NCBI GenBank assembly: GCA_965204155.1
Contig: OZ241971.1
Span: forward strand, 1,178,001-1,242,000
DNA: 64,000 bases
Source: UBA6522 sp965204155
Lineage (GTDB): Bacteria > Pseudomonadota > Gammaproteobacteria > Steroidobacterales > Rariloculaceae
Direction: 5' to 3'
Below the pieces are notes generated by a model. The model searched no databases, was not told where the DNA came from, and was given only the letters and a program-made list of their open reading frames with translations. Positions within the stretch are counted from its first letter, which is position 1, and each line of letters opens with the position of its first letter. Below, one piece after another: positions 8,802 to 17,411 of the stretch. The position numbers and the translations under genes were made by a program.

Positions 8802-10178
8802 TCACGCGTGAGCCCGTTGCCGCAGGGATGTCTCCAGCCTTCCAGGCAACCCCTGAAAACCTCCATTGGACATGACCGCCACCCGATCGCCTTGCCGCAG
8901 CTCCTCCAGCAGCCCCGCGTGCAACCGATCCACGCTCTGTGCAACCACGAGCTTCGCGTCCAGGTCGGCCAATTCCGTCTCGACATCCCAGGCAAGATCG
9001 TCTCGCGCCAGCACGAAGACCCTGTCGGCGCCGCTCAGCGCTCCGCTCAGGTTGCCCCGATGCACGCCCATGCGCATGGAATTGGACGCCGGTTCGAACA
9101 CTGCGATGATGCGGCTGCCGGACCGTGCGTCATGCAACGCGGCCAGGGTCGCCCGGATGGCCGTGGGATGGTGCGCAAAATCTTCATAGAGCGAAATTCC
9201 GCCGAATTTTCCGCGCATCTCCAGGCGCCGCTTCACGCCCTTGAATGTGGAGAGCGCGTCCAGAGCCGTCGACACCGGGACACCCGCGTGGACCGCGCAA
9301 CACACCGCGGCCAGCGCGTTTTCGACATTGTGCTTGCCCAACAGGGACCAATTCACGTCTCCGATACGTTCGCCCTGGCGATGAACGGCGATCGCGGTAC
9401 CGGGTCCGGCCGGACCATGCGAGCCGTACCAGGTCGCGCTGCGATCCGCGGCGCTGAATGATTCCACCGGAGTCCATACCCCCTGTTCCAACAATCGCCC
9501 GATGTTGCCGTCGGCACCATTGACGGCAACCAGACCGCGTCCGGGGACTGTTCGAATCAGGTGATGGAACTGGCGCAGGATCGCATCCAGGTCGTCGTAG
9601 ATGTCGGCGTGATCGAATTCGACATTGTTGATCGCCAGAGTACGAGGACTGTAGTGGACGAACTTGGCGCGCTTGTCGAAAAAGGCGGTGTCGTATTCAT
9701 CGGCCTCGACGACGAAGTATTCCGACCCCCCGAAGCGGGCGGATACACCGAAATTGGCGGGCACGCCGCCGATCAGGAACCCCGGTTCCAGGCCCGCGTG
9801 CTCCAGTATCCAGGCCAGCAGGCTGCTGGTGGTGGTCTTCCCGTGAGTGCCCGCGACCGCCAGGACCCAGCGATCCCTGAGCACGTGTTCCGCCAGCCAC
9901 TGGGGGCCGGAACAGAACGGCAGGCTGGAGTTCAACAGGGCCTCCACCACCTCTCTGCCCCGGCTCATGACGTTGCCCACCACCACGCAATCGATCTCGT
10001 TGTCGAGATGCTCCGGGTGGTACCCTTGCCGCACGGGGATGCCAAGATCGTCGAGCAGATCGCTCATCGGTGGATAAGCGTTCTCATCGGACCCCGAGAC
10101 CCGGTGGCCCGCCGCCTTTGCCAGCGCGGCGATGCCGCCCATGAAAGTGCCGCAGATTCCAAGGATGTGAACGCGCAT
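8802..10178 (-). CDS. mpl: UDP-N-acetylmuramate:L-alanyl-gamma-D-glutamyl-meso-diaminopimelate ligase
   Basis: 458 residues from the ATG at 10178 (MRVHILGICGTFMGG, the normal family start); two in-frame ATGs upstream at 10226 and 10241 would add an unlikely tail. Mpl ligates recycled murein tripeptide to UDP-MurNAc in the cytosol, bypassing MurC-E during cell-wall recycling. Visible motifs: N-terminal Rossmann-like LGICGTFMGG, ATP loop AGTHGKTTT, VVEADEYDTAFFD, NNVEFDHADIY and EDFAHHPTAI. Mur-ligase length and order are complete. The gene is divergent from rnd, with only about 70 bases between the starts. Confidence 0.95.
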   Translation of the reverse strand: MRVHILGICGTFMGGIAALAKAAGHRVSGSDENAYPPMSDLLDDLGIPVRQGYHPEHLDNEIDCVVVGNVMSRGREVVEALLNSSLPFCSGPQWLAEHVLRDRWVLAVAGTHGKTTTSSLLAWILEHAGLEPGFLIGGVPANFGVSARFGGSEYFVVEADEYDTAFFDKRAKFVHYSPRTLAINNVEFDHADIYDDLDAILRQFHHLIRTVPGRGLVAVNGADGNIGRLLEQGVWTPVESFSAADRSATWYGSHGPAGPGTAIAVHRQGERIGDVNWSLLGKHNVENALAAVCCAVHAGVPVSTALDALSTFKGVKRRLEMRGKFGGISLYEDFAHHPTAIRATLAALHDARSGSRIIAVFEPASNSMRMGVHRGNLSGALSGADRVFVLARDDLAWDVETELADLDAKLVVAQSVDRLHAGLLEELRQGDRVAVMSNGGFQGLPGRLETSLRQRAHA

Positions 10179-10247
10179 GGACCGACTGCCTGAAGTGGGG
10201 AGTGAATGGCTCTCAGGTGAGGCCATAGTGTACTGTCTCACAATTCC

Positions 10248-11321
10248 GTGACCGATTCAGACCGACTCGTCGACGATGCACAAGCCTTGGCGGACCTTGT
10301 CGATGCCATCGCCGAGGCGCCCCTGGTGGCGCTGGATACGGAGTTCGTTCGGGAGCAGACATATTACCCCCTGCTGTGCCTGATTCAGGTCGCGACGCCG
10401 GACCGTCTGGCGTGCATAGACTGCGTGGCCGGCATGGATCTGAAGCCCCTGTTCTCCACCCTGCTCAAGCCCGGCCGAACCTGGCTTCTGCACAGCGCCC
10501 GGCAGGATCTGGAGGCCATGCAGCGACTCATGTTCCGATTGCCCTCCCGGCTGATCGACACGCAAATCGCCGCAGCCCTGCTGGGCAGGGCACCCCAGAT
10601 TGGTTTGCAGGACCTCGTTGTGGAGGAATTGAACGTCCGCCTGGACAAGGGATTCACGCGCACCAATTGGGCCCGTCGGCCATTGCCCGCCGGGGCGCTG
10701 CAGTACGCACTCGACGATGTCCGCCACCTGTTTGCGCTGTGGGGCGTACTGCGGAATAGGCTGAAGGACCTGAACCGGCTGGAATGGCTGGATGAAGACT
10801 GCCGGACCGCGCTGGAGACACCCGTGCTGACGCCGCCCGCCGCACTGTGGTCTCGGCTCAGGGGGGTCCGCGCATTGAACGCCGGAACCCGGTGCGCCGC
10901 CCTGGCGCTGGTGGAGTGGCGCGAGCGGTGCGCTCAGCGGTTGAACCGTCCCCGGCGCTGGCTCTGCAGCGACGAACTGCTGGTGCGCATCGCCAGGAGG
11001 ATGCCGAACCGACCTGAAGACCTGTCGGGCATCCCGGAATTGCCGAAACGGTTCGCGCGGCGCTTCGGCGACGAAATCGTATCGGCGATCGCCGGATCGG
11101 AAACCGCGAAGAACCTGCGCCTGGTGGACGTGCGGCGGGCGCCGATCCAGGAACGCCTATTCAAGCGATTGCGCGACGGGGCGCAGCAGCGCGCGCGGAA
11201 ACTGAAAATCGATCCACAGGTACTGGCAACCCGCCAGGAACTCCTCGACCTGCTCAGGGGAACGCCGTCCGGCCGGATTGCCGGTGGCTGGCGACGGGAC
11301 CAGTTGAAGGGCCTTGTGTAG
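10248..11321 (+). CDS. rnd: Ribonuclease D
   Basis: 357 residues from a GTG start. A DEDD-type 3'-5' exonuclease trimming tRNA and other small RNA 3' ends. Catalytic acids are visible in ALDTEFV (Asp30, Glu32), HSARQDLEAM and the third motif YALDDVRHL with its tyrosine. The exonuclease domain (about 1-170) is followed by an HRDC region (about 210-290, ALALVEWRERCAQRLNRPRRWL) and a second HRDC-like C-terminal part, the usual RNase D layout. Divergent from mpl. Confidence 0.95.
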   Translation: MTDSDRLVDDAQALADLVDAIAEAPLVALDTEFVREQTYYPLLCLIQVATPDRLACIDCVAGMDLKPLFSTLLKPGRTWLLHSARQDLEAMQRLMFRLPSRLIDTQIAAALLGRAPQIGLQDLVVEELNVRLDKGFTRTNWARRPLPAGALQYALDDVRHLFALWGVLRNRLKDLNRLEWLDEDCRTALETPVLTPPAALWSRLRGVRALNAGTRCAALALVEWRERCAQRLNRPRRWLCSDELLVRIARRMPNRPEDLSGIPELPKRFARRFGDEIVSAIAGSETAKNLRLVDVRRAPIQERLFKRLRDGAQQRARKLKIDPQVLATRQELLDLLRGTPSGRIAGGWRRDQLKGLV

Positions 11322-11449
11322 CGACTGTATCTGCCGACATATCACGCGCGCATGAGAACTGCCAGTGAAGAATCCAGCCGTTTTGACAGCAAATGATGCT
11401 GGCATCGCGTTCGCAGAAGAATCACTATCGCTGCAACGGGCCCGGCCCG

Positions 11450-11707
11450 ATGAGTGCCACCATGACCGCGCGAGATATCGACCCGAGAGACAAGGCGTGG
11501 GTGCAACGCGAAGCACGTCTTGTCGACATTTCGACGGAAGAATTCATCCGTCGCGTCATCCGCGAGAAGCGCGCGAGAGCCGAGCGCCGGACGAAACCGT
11601 CCGATGCGTTCAGGCACTATTTCGGACCGGAGCATGGAGTGGAGTTGTTGCTGCCCGGGCGCCCTGGCCAACGCCGTGTTGAACTCACCGACAGGAAAGA
11701 GGCGTGA
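11450..11707 (+). CDS. Putative antitoxin partner of the downstream PIN toxin
   Basis: 85 residues from the ATG at 11450; ATG 11393 or 11462 are alternatives. Contains a short amphipathic segment ARDIDPRDKAWVQREARLVDISTEEFIRRVIREKR, reminiscent of a ribbon-helix-helix DNA-binding fold, followed by a basic and then variable C-terminus likely to wrap the toxin. The stop overlaps the toxin start by 4 bases (GTGA), the usual layout of a VapB-type antitoxin. The function is inferred from context and fold-like pattern, not from a recognised family signature. Confidence 0.7.
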   Translation: MSATMTARDIDPRDKAWVQREARLVDISTEEFIRRVIREKRARAERRTKPSDAFRHYFGPEHGVELLLPGRPGQRRVELTDRKEA

Positions 11708-12171
11708 CCGCTCCTGCCGCATGGATCCTGGACACAGGCGTCGTGTCGGAAATGATGCGTCCTTACCCCGAACCCCGGGTAGCGTATTTTCTTGACGCGA
11801 TCGCGATGGAGGGAATCGCTATTGCAACCATCACCATCTGGGAAATCCTGAACGGCATCGGACGGCTGAACCCGGGTCGGCGCCGGGAGGCGTTGGCCGC
11901 GCGGTTTCAGAACATCCTGGATGACGTCTTTGAAGATCGTGTACTTGACTGGACCGCTTCCGATGCGCTGGCATGCGCTGCGATCATGGAAGTAAAGCGA
12001 CGTCTGGGAGAGCCGCTCGACCACCACCTTCCGGACTGTATGCTCGCCGGCACGGCGAGCAGCCGCCAATTGACCATCGTGACCGGAAGCGAGAAGCGGT
12101 TTCGCAACACCGGCGTCAAGGCAATCAACCCCTGGACCTCCGCGGCGCCCGCAATAGCGCTGCGGGCGTAA
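11704..12171 (+). CDS. vapC: VapC-like PIN-domain toxin
   Basis: 155 residues from GTG at 11704. A PIN-domain RNase, normally cutting tRNA or rRNA in a toxin-antitoxin pair. Acidic active-site residues are visible: ILDTGVVSEMM (first Asp and Glu), TIWEILNGIGRL, LPDCMLAGTA and the C-terminal IVTGSEKRF. This resembles the FitB/StbB-like PIN subgroup (DTGVVSE start, NPW near the end). Overlaps its putative antitoxin by 4 bases. The pair sits between rnd and a convergent gene with no other mobile features. Confidence 0.88.
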   Translation: MTAPAAWILDTGVVSEMMRPYPEPRVAYFLDAIAMEGIAIATITIWEILNGIGRLNPGRRREALAARFQNILDDVFEDRVLDWTASDALACAAIMEVKRRLGEPLDHHLPDCMLAGTASSRQLTIVTGSEKRFRNTGVKAINPWTSAAPAIALRA

Positions 12172-12197
12172 CGCCCTGCGGCCATGGGGAAAGCGCA

Positions 12198-12653
12198 CTA
12201 CGAGTGAACTTCCGCTTCCGCGCGCTCCTTAAGCGCCACAGCCATCGCGTTGAAACCGCGGCGAATCACTCCGCCGAACGACAGCACCACCAGCGGCGTG
12301 AGGACACCCGTAAACGCATCGGTTGTGATGTAGCGGCAGCGCGATTCGCTCAGCGGCTCCAACCGCTGCTCGCGGCGCGTTTCCAGCAACCAGCGAGTGC
12401 CCATGACCATGCCCCAGGCCAGCAGGCGTGGAGGAACGACATCCTGAATCAATTCCGGCTGCCTGAGCTTGAAGGGTCCCAGGATCACGTACAGATCGAC
12501 GGGTGAGCCGACCTCGAGACTCGTGTCCACCCGGGTCGTGAACGGGTTCCATTCACCGTATCGGTCCACGTCTACCAGGATTTCCCACACGCGGTGGGCC
12601 GGAGCCTCGACTTCCACTGAATCGGAACTGACGGTATGCCCGAATAGAACCAC
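12198..12653 (-). CDS. SRPBCC-domain protein
   Basis: 151 residues from a GTG at 12653. The START/Bet v1-like ligand-binding fold is recognised from VEVEAPAHRVWEILVDVDRYGEWNPF near the N-terminus and the C-terminal amphipathic helix RRGFNAMAVALKERAE. Proteins of this superfamily bind hydrophobic ligands or act as cyclases/aromatases. It is the last gene of the minus-strand group that holds a sterol-type reductase, two SDRs and a sulfotransferase, so a hydrophobic-ligand role would fit, but this is inference from neighbourhood. Confidence 0.82.
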   Translation of the reverse strand: MVLFGHTVSSDSVEVEAPAHRVWEILVDVDRYGEWNPFTTRVDTSLEVGSPVDLYVILGPFKLRQPELIQDVVPPRLLAWGMVMGTRWLLETRREQRLEPLSESRCRYITTDAFTGVLTPLVVLSFGGVIRRGFNAMAVALKERAEAEVHS

Positions 12654-12725
12654 TCGCGTTACCTCATTCCCGTTTATCGGACGGTGCTCCCGGACGTTTT
12701 CAGGACACTCTGCCGCAAAGCCGCC

Positions 12726-13751
12726 TTACGCATTTCCGCTTCCCGCACTGCGTGCCGCAGCGTGTTTCTCAAGCAGCGTCTTGCTGATTCGCCACAGCCG
12801 GGCACCGGCCTCTTCATCCCTTGCCAGCGGCGAAGCCGGTTTCTCCCGCATCAGGTGGAGATACACGCCGCTGCGCTGTCCCATTTCCTCCGCACAGCAC
12901 AGGTAGATGACGGGTGTGGCCGCTTTTTCGGGCGAGGCAAACAGCAGTTTCATCACCGGAACGAGCAGTATCTTCAGGAAAGGCGGCGCTTCCCGGGCAA
13001 TGTTGGAGTTGACCGGCCCGGGGCAGAGGGAATTCACGGCGACCCGAACCTCGCCTTCGGGGTTCAGGCGCCGCGACAGTTCGTGCGCGTAGGTGCATAG
13101 GCGCAACTTGCTTGCCGCGTAGTACCGGAGTCCATCCTTCAGTCCATAGTCGGTAAAGGCACCGAAGTCGTCGAAGTCGATGGGACCCGCGGACCGATGC
13201 GCTTCGGAGGCCACGATCACGATTCGAGGACGTTCCTTTGGGTGCGCGGAAGGCTGAATCAAGCCATCGTCCAACAGCCGATCGATCAACACCCGGTTGG
13301 CCAGGAAGTGCACGGCGAACATCAATTCGTATCCCTGGGGAGACCTGCGGGCGCTGCCGGGCATGAGGCCCGCATTTAGCACGGTGATGTCCAGCCGCCG
13401 GCCGCGGCGGTCGAGCAGGTCGCAAAGCCCGTGCACGGACGCAAGATCCGCGAGATCGACCCTGAGCATTTCGACCCTGTCGCTGCCGGATGCGCGCCTG
13501 ACGTCCTCGCCGGCCTCCGGATGACCGCTCCGGCAGGCCATGAGGACATGGCCACCGCGCTTCGCCAGGTCGATGGCCACGGCCTTTCCCAATCCGCTGT
13601 TGGCTCCTGTGACCAGGCAAACCTTGCCGTCGATGCGGACACTCTCCGGCACAGGACCGATCGTCTCCTTGTGCGACAGGCGCTCGATGACCGCGGTGGC
13701 AACCGCGTTGGTTATCCTGTTGTAATCCCTGGGTCGGTTGCCCATTCTCAT
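12726..13751 (-). CDS. Short-chain dehydrogenase/reductase, retinol-dehydrogenase-like
   Basis: 341 residues. NAD(P)-binding motif CLVTGANSGLGKAVA (about 45-58), VLNAG, an SSE-like VASEAH segment in place of the catalytic serine region, and YYAASKLR with the catalytic Tyr and Lys. The overall pattern resembles retinol/light-dependent protochlorophyllide reductase-like SDRs, which act on bulky hydrophobic alcohols or ketones. Start overlaps the sulfotransferase stop by 4 bases (ATGA), so the two are translationally coupled. Substrate unknown. Confidence 0.88.
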   Translation of the reverse strand: MRMGNRPRDYNRITNAVATAVIERLSHKETIGPVPESVRIDGKVCLVTGANSGLGKAVAIDLAKRGGHVLMACRSGHPEAGEDVRRASGSDRVEMLRVDLADLASVHGLCDLLDRRGRRLDITVLNAGLMPGSARRSPQGYELMFAVHFLANRVLIDRLLDDGLIQPSAHPKERPRIVIVASEAHRSAGPIDFDDFGAFTDYGLKDGLRYYAASKLRLCTYAHELSRRLNPEGEVRVAVNSLCPGPVNSNIAREAPPFLKILLVPVMKLLFASPEKAATPVIYLCCAEEMGQRSGVYLHLMREKPASPLARDEEAGARLWRISKTLLEKHAAARSAGSGNA

Positions 13752-14878
13752 CTCTCTCCGAAGGACCCGGAATCTGCCTGTCGACTGGCCGCGATGCCGG
13801 CGGTTTCTTCGGGAATCCGGAACGCGCTCGTGTAGAAGGCGTAAGTCTTGTCCATCAGATCGTCGTTCAGGCCAAAACTGTGCAGCGAATAGATGTGCTT
13901 GCCGTGACGGTCCTTGACGTCCCGAGCCGATACCGCGATTGCTGCCTGTTCCGCTTCCTCGCTGAACTCGATTCCGGCATGCTCGTAAACATTGCGCAGT
14001 ACCTCAATCGGAATCGTCAGAAGATCGTAGTACGACACATCGAAAAAGGCATCGGCATTGCCAGAACTGCGAACCTCCATGGACCGCTCCAGCATGCGGC
14101 GCATCTTGCGCACCCAGTGGCGCGCGATCTCACCAGTATCCACCTGGTCGCTCAGAATGCCGCGCCCATGTGCCACCATGCTGCAGAATGAAGCCACGGC
14201 TTTGCCGGGGTCACGATGTGTCTGCACGACGGTGGTGTTCGGCAGCACGCGAAACACGACGTCGAGGTGTTCCAGATGGTTAGGCGTCTTGAGGACCCAG
14301 TTCCTTGCCGGACGCTGCCATTGCAACAGCTTGAGCATGGTGAGCAAGTACCGGTAGGCCCTGCCGTGATCCTGCCGCTCCAGCCAAGCTGCGTAGCTCG
14401 GCACATGCATCGTCGCTTCGGGCGACTGACTCATGAACGAAAGGTCCAGCAGAAAGACATCCTCTTCCGCCGCGTCGTGCCGGAGCGGGTGAATGGCGGC
14501 AAAGTCGGGCGCCAGAAAACCAATCGCCTTCTCCGCGAATCCTGCCGCCCTGATCCGGCGTCGGCGTTCGCCCGGCTTCTCCCCTTGCAGCGGCACCGGA
14601 TTCAACGCCTCCCAGGCGCGGAGTTCCCGAATATCGGGGTCCGCGGCGATCAGCCTGTGCAGGGTCGTCGTCGCGGTTCGTTGCAGGCCCGTAATCAGGA
14701 TTATCCTGCCCAGATCCAGGTCGGGAATCTCGGGGTGCTTGCTGATCAGGTGTTCGGCGCAAAGCCGGGTCGACAGAGCCGATACGATCCTCGTTCTCTG
14801 TATTGCATAGCCGACCGACGTAAGTCGTGCTTCCTCGTTGATTGACTTTATCAATACTGTCAGGGGCTCCAGGACCAA
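13748..14878 (-). CDS. Sulfotransferase-family protein, main 3' part of a frameshifted gene
   Basis: 376 residues if translated alone from TTG 14878. PAPS-dependent sulfotransferase of the Sulfotransfer_3 type: P-loop-like IILITGLQRTATTTLHRLI near residue 60, WVLKTPNHLEHLD, and VVQTHRDPGKAVASFCSM for 3'-phosphate binding. The natural N-terminus of the family is missing from this frame but is found immediately upstream in another frame (14860-15069). The two match end to end if one base is restored near 14873, so the gene is either disrupted or contains an assembly error. Overlaps the downstream SDR. Confidence 0.85.
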   Translation of the reverse strand: MVLEPLTVLIKSINEEARLTSVGYAIQRTRIVSALSTRLCAEHLISKHPEIPDLDLGRIILITGLQRTATTTLHRLIAADPDIRELRAWEALNPVPLQGEKPGERRRRIRAAGFAEKAIGFLAPDFAAIHPLRHDAAEEDVFLLDLSFMSQSPEATMHVPSYAAWLERQDHGRAYRYLLTMLKLLQWQRPARNWVLKTPNHLEHLDVVFRVLPNTTVVQTHRDPGKAVASFCSMVAHGRGILSDQVDTGEIARHWVRKMRRMLERSMEVRSSGNADAFFDVSYYDLLTIPIEVLRNVYEHAGIEFSEEAEQAAIAVSARDVKDRHGKHIYSLHSFGLNDDLMDKTYAFYTSAFRIPEETAGIAASRQADSGSFGER

Positions 14879-15069
14879 TCGTCGCCGAAATCATTCAGCC
14901 CGGTCTTTCTTTGCGCTGCGGCGATCATCCTGTCGACGCTGAGTCCGCCACCGAGACCCCATCTCCGGGCCAGACGGCCTGCCCAATTGAAAGCGGCAAC
15001 CGGTAACGGGCGGTACGGCCGAAGGTAGTCGGTCGACGTACGGAAAGCCTGTTCTCCCTGCCGGGCCAT
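14860..15069 (-). pseudogene. 5' fragment of the frameshifted sulfotransferase
   Basis: 69 codons ending GLNDFGDDWSWSP then stop. The family normally continues from a TGLDDFGDD-like motif into a FLEPLRVLL-like helix; here that helix (LEPLTVLIKSINEEARL) starts in the next frame at the same point. One extra T near 14873 would read DDWFLEPL and join both parts into about 440 residues, the usual family length. Read as a single-base deletion in this assembly. Confidence 0.8.
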
Positions 15070-15110
15070 GGGGTTCGATGCCCCTGAGTGATTAATCGAG
15101 CCAACGAGTC

Positions 15111-16316
15111 TCAGGGATTCGGCGTCTTCCGCAGAGCCTCAAGCTCCGAAGAGGTGACCACCCGCGTCTGTGGCTGGGGATGTTCCTCAGCCTTTATCCA
15201 GCGAAAACACATGGTGCCCGATGTATGACCCGCCGTTTCCAGCCAGTTCGGCAGGCCGGGGTCCCGGTGGGCAACCACTATGCGGATTGAACCGTCTTGC
15301 TCGTACTGTGCCAGTTTCTTGTTGGTGTGGATGGTGTGGTAGCGGTAGTCCAGTGATTCCATCCAGTAGTTGTTGACCTGAAAGTTCCAGTGTTCGCACT
15401 CCGGCGGCATGACCTCGATCAGCAGGGCTTCGTCCTCGGACAGTGCCCAGTGGCTGTGGTAGTAGACGATGTTCGGATCGCCGCCCGCGGCCAGGGATAC
15501 GTCCGGATCGAACATGGGCAAGGTATTGGTGTGCTTCCCGAACCCGCGGGCCCAATTGGCAAACAGCATCGAGGCGCCCGCAACCAGGGTGCTGGCGGAC
15601 TTCAGGCCCTCGTCGATCTGTTCGGGCGTGAGTGGCGCCGGACGCTTCTCGTCCGCCGCACAGTTGATGCGCTCGATGTGAAGGTCCGCCGGTTCTTCGG
15701 CCGCCCGGTCGAGAAAGGTCTGGCGAACGATCAGCGTGCGGCTTTCCGGCTTCATGGGCAACCAGTTTCCGTCGTGGGGCCGGCTGCTGAGGATGAGTTC
15801 GAAACGGCCGTCCTCGCCGATCTCGATCTGCTCGGCTTCCACGTAGCCGGTGGGAGGCATGCCGGCGCCCTGACCGTAGTGCCCGGCCTGGGTGCCGAAT
15901 CCAAGGTACCTGACGGTATTGCGCCGGCCCCGGATCCGGTAGTCGAAATCACCGTGGATGGCGGCGGTCTGGTAGTAGTTGTCGGGATTGTCGGAACCGA
16001 GCTTGACGGTCTCATGAGCGACGCGGTGAAGAACCGGAGCCCTGGGGTCGGCGTACTCCACGAAGGCCATCAGGCCTCCTCGGGCGAGGCGGGTGAGGTA
16101 ACGATAGCCCTCCGCCTGGTTGAACGGATCCCCGGGCGCGCCCGGATAGTTCAGCGCTGCTCCCGCGGCCTTCAGGGTGTCGCAGAATTCGTCCCAGGCC
16201 CGGCCGCTGACCACGCGCTGCTCGGCGACATCGGCGGCAGTCTTGCCCCGCAGCTTCAGCATCAGCAGCGACATCCTTCGAAAAAACGCGAGCAGGCCTA
16301 TAACCAATCGTCTCAT
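15111..16316 (-). CDS. DUF1214-domain protein
   Basis: 401 residues. N-terminal amphipathic basic segment (LVIGLLAFFRRMSLLMLKLRGK) could be a membrane anchor. The rest shows the DUF1214 pattern, including the conserved EHWNFQVNNYWMESLDYR and HRDPGLPNWLETAGHTSGTMCFRW. In other proteobacteria such genes often neighbour sulfotransferases and steroid- or lipid-degradation genes. Biochemical function is unknown. It sits between the sterol reductase (10 bases) and the sulfotransferase (about 40 bases) on the same strand. Confidence 0.8.
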   Translation of the reverse strand: MRRLVIGLLAFFRRMSLLMLKLRGKTAADVAEQRVVSGRAWDEFCDTLKAAGAALNYPGAPGDPFNQAEGYRYLTRLARGGLMAFVEYADPRAPVLHRVAHETVKLGSDNPDNYYQTAAIHGDFDYRIRGRRNTVRYLGFGTQAGHYGQGAGMPPTGYVEAEQIEIGEDGRFELILSSRPHDGNWLPMKPESRTLIVRQTFLDRAAEEPADLHIERINCAADEKRPAPLTPEQIDEGLKSASTLVAGASMLFANWARGFGKHTNTLPMFDPDVSLAAGGDPNIVYYHSHWALSEDEALLIEVMPPECEHWNFQVNNYWMESLDYRYHTIHTNKKLAQYEQDGSIRIVVAHRDPGLPNWLETAGHTSGTMCFRWIKAEEHPQPQTRVVTSSELEALRKTPNP

Positions 16317-16325
16317 CGAAACTCC

Positions 16326-17411
16326 CTAGTAGACTCGCGGCACGATCCGCCAGGGCACCCTCCGGCGGTACTGTTCCCAGAGCTGGCCGTACTTCTCGGC
16401 GCACCGGCGGTCGTCATCGCGCTCGCGCGGAACCAACAGCGCCACGTAGTAGAGGGGGTACAGCCACGGCCCGGGCTCCAGCAGCCAGCCCAGCGACAGG
16501 GCCAGTCCGCAGGCCATCAGGATTTCGCCCAGGTAGTTGACGTGCCGCGATACGCCCCAGAAACCGCTGTAGAGTACGCGACGCTCGCCATCCGAGAACG
16601 TCTTCGGCGCCATCCGGCCGAGAAAGGCTTTTTCCGGATACCGCTTGAAGGTGTATTTCTGCATGTTCGCGCCCCGGGACAGCGACCAGCCGAAAAGAAA
16701 GACCAGCGCGGCAACGACATGCAGCCAGATGGGCGAGTGCGGGTTGGCGAGATCGGCAACCGCCCACAGTCCCACCACGTAGAAATACGGGTACCAGCAA
16801 AGGCAACCCCAGACCAGTTTGAAGCCGACTCGCTCGGCGAACAGATCGTACGTGTAGAGATGCACACGTTCGAATATCAGGTAGTCGCAGACGAACCAGG
16901 TCAAGAGCACGACGCATAGCACGACTCCAGGCGAAGGATCGTCCGGATACGTCAGGAAATGGTGCGCCGCGAACGCCAGCAGGTTGAGTTCCAGCAACAC
17001 GGCGCCCGCGAGATACAGGAACATCTTCGCGTCGGCGCGGCGGTTGAACATCTGCGGATTCACCCGCCGACCCAGATAGAGTTCCGCCGGCAACGAGCCC
17101 CCCTGGCCAGGCGCCGACAGCACCACCGCGGCGGTCGCGATCAGGCCCAGAACGAACGCGCCCGCCACGCCGGGCCAGCGATGGGTCCACAGCCAGTCCC
17201 AGGGCATGACGCCGCTGTACCCGGCAGCCAGCCAGACACCCACGCTGACCGCCAGCACGAGCAGGCCGTTCAGGCGATAGCGAAGCGGTTCGCCGCTGCG
17301 GTCATCCAGTACGTAACCCTGGACACGGCGGGCCGGCAGCAGGACGTGCAGCACGACGATGCCCGCATAGATGAGCCACGGCGCGAAGAATCCCGTCAGC
17401 AGATCGATCAC
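16326..17411 (-). CDS. ERG4/ERG24-family sterol reductase-like membrane protein
   Basis: 361 residues from a GTG at 17411 that overlaps the stop of the upstream SDR. About eight to ten membrane segments. The C-terminal signatures of delta14/delta7/delta24(28) sterol reductases are present: LYSGFWGVSRHVNYLGEILMA and ERDDDRRCAEKYGQLWEQYRRRVPWRI.PRVY, the NADPH- and sterol-binding region. Family members reduce a ring or side-chain double bond of sterols. Bacterial homologues are uncommon, and some act on other polycyclic or isoprenoid lipids. The neighbours (SDRs, sulfotransferase, SRPBCC) support steroid-like chemistry. Reaction position cannot be decided. Confidence 0.87.
   Translation of the reverse strand: MIDLLTGFFAPWLIYAGIVVLHVLLPARRVQGYVLDDRSGEPLRYRLNGLLVLAVSVGVWLAAGYSGVMPWDWLWTHRWPGVAGAFVLGLIATAAVVLSAPGQGGSLPAELYLGRRVNPQMFNRRADAKMFLYLAGAVLLELNLLAFAAHHFLTYPDDPSPGVVLCVVLLTWFVCDYLIFERVHLYTYDLFAERVGFKLVWGCLCWYPYFYVVGLWAVADLANPHSPIWLHVVAALVFLFGWSLSRGANMQKYTFKRYPEKAFLGRMAPKTFSDGERRVLYSGFWGVSRHVNYLGEILMACGLALSLGWLLEPGPWLYPLYYVALLVPRERDDDRRCAEKYGQLWEQYRRRVPWRIVPRVY

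Noticed and set aside
11393..12171. VapBC-like pair as part of a larger mobile region
   Set aside because: Flanked by ordinary chromosomal genes with no composition change, repeats or integrase.
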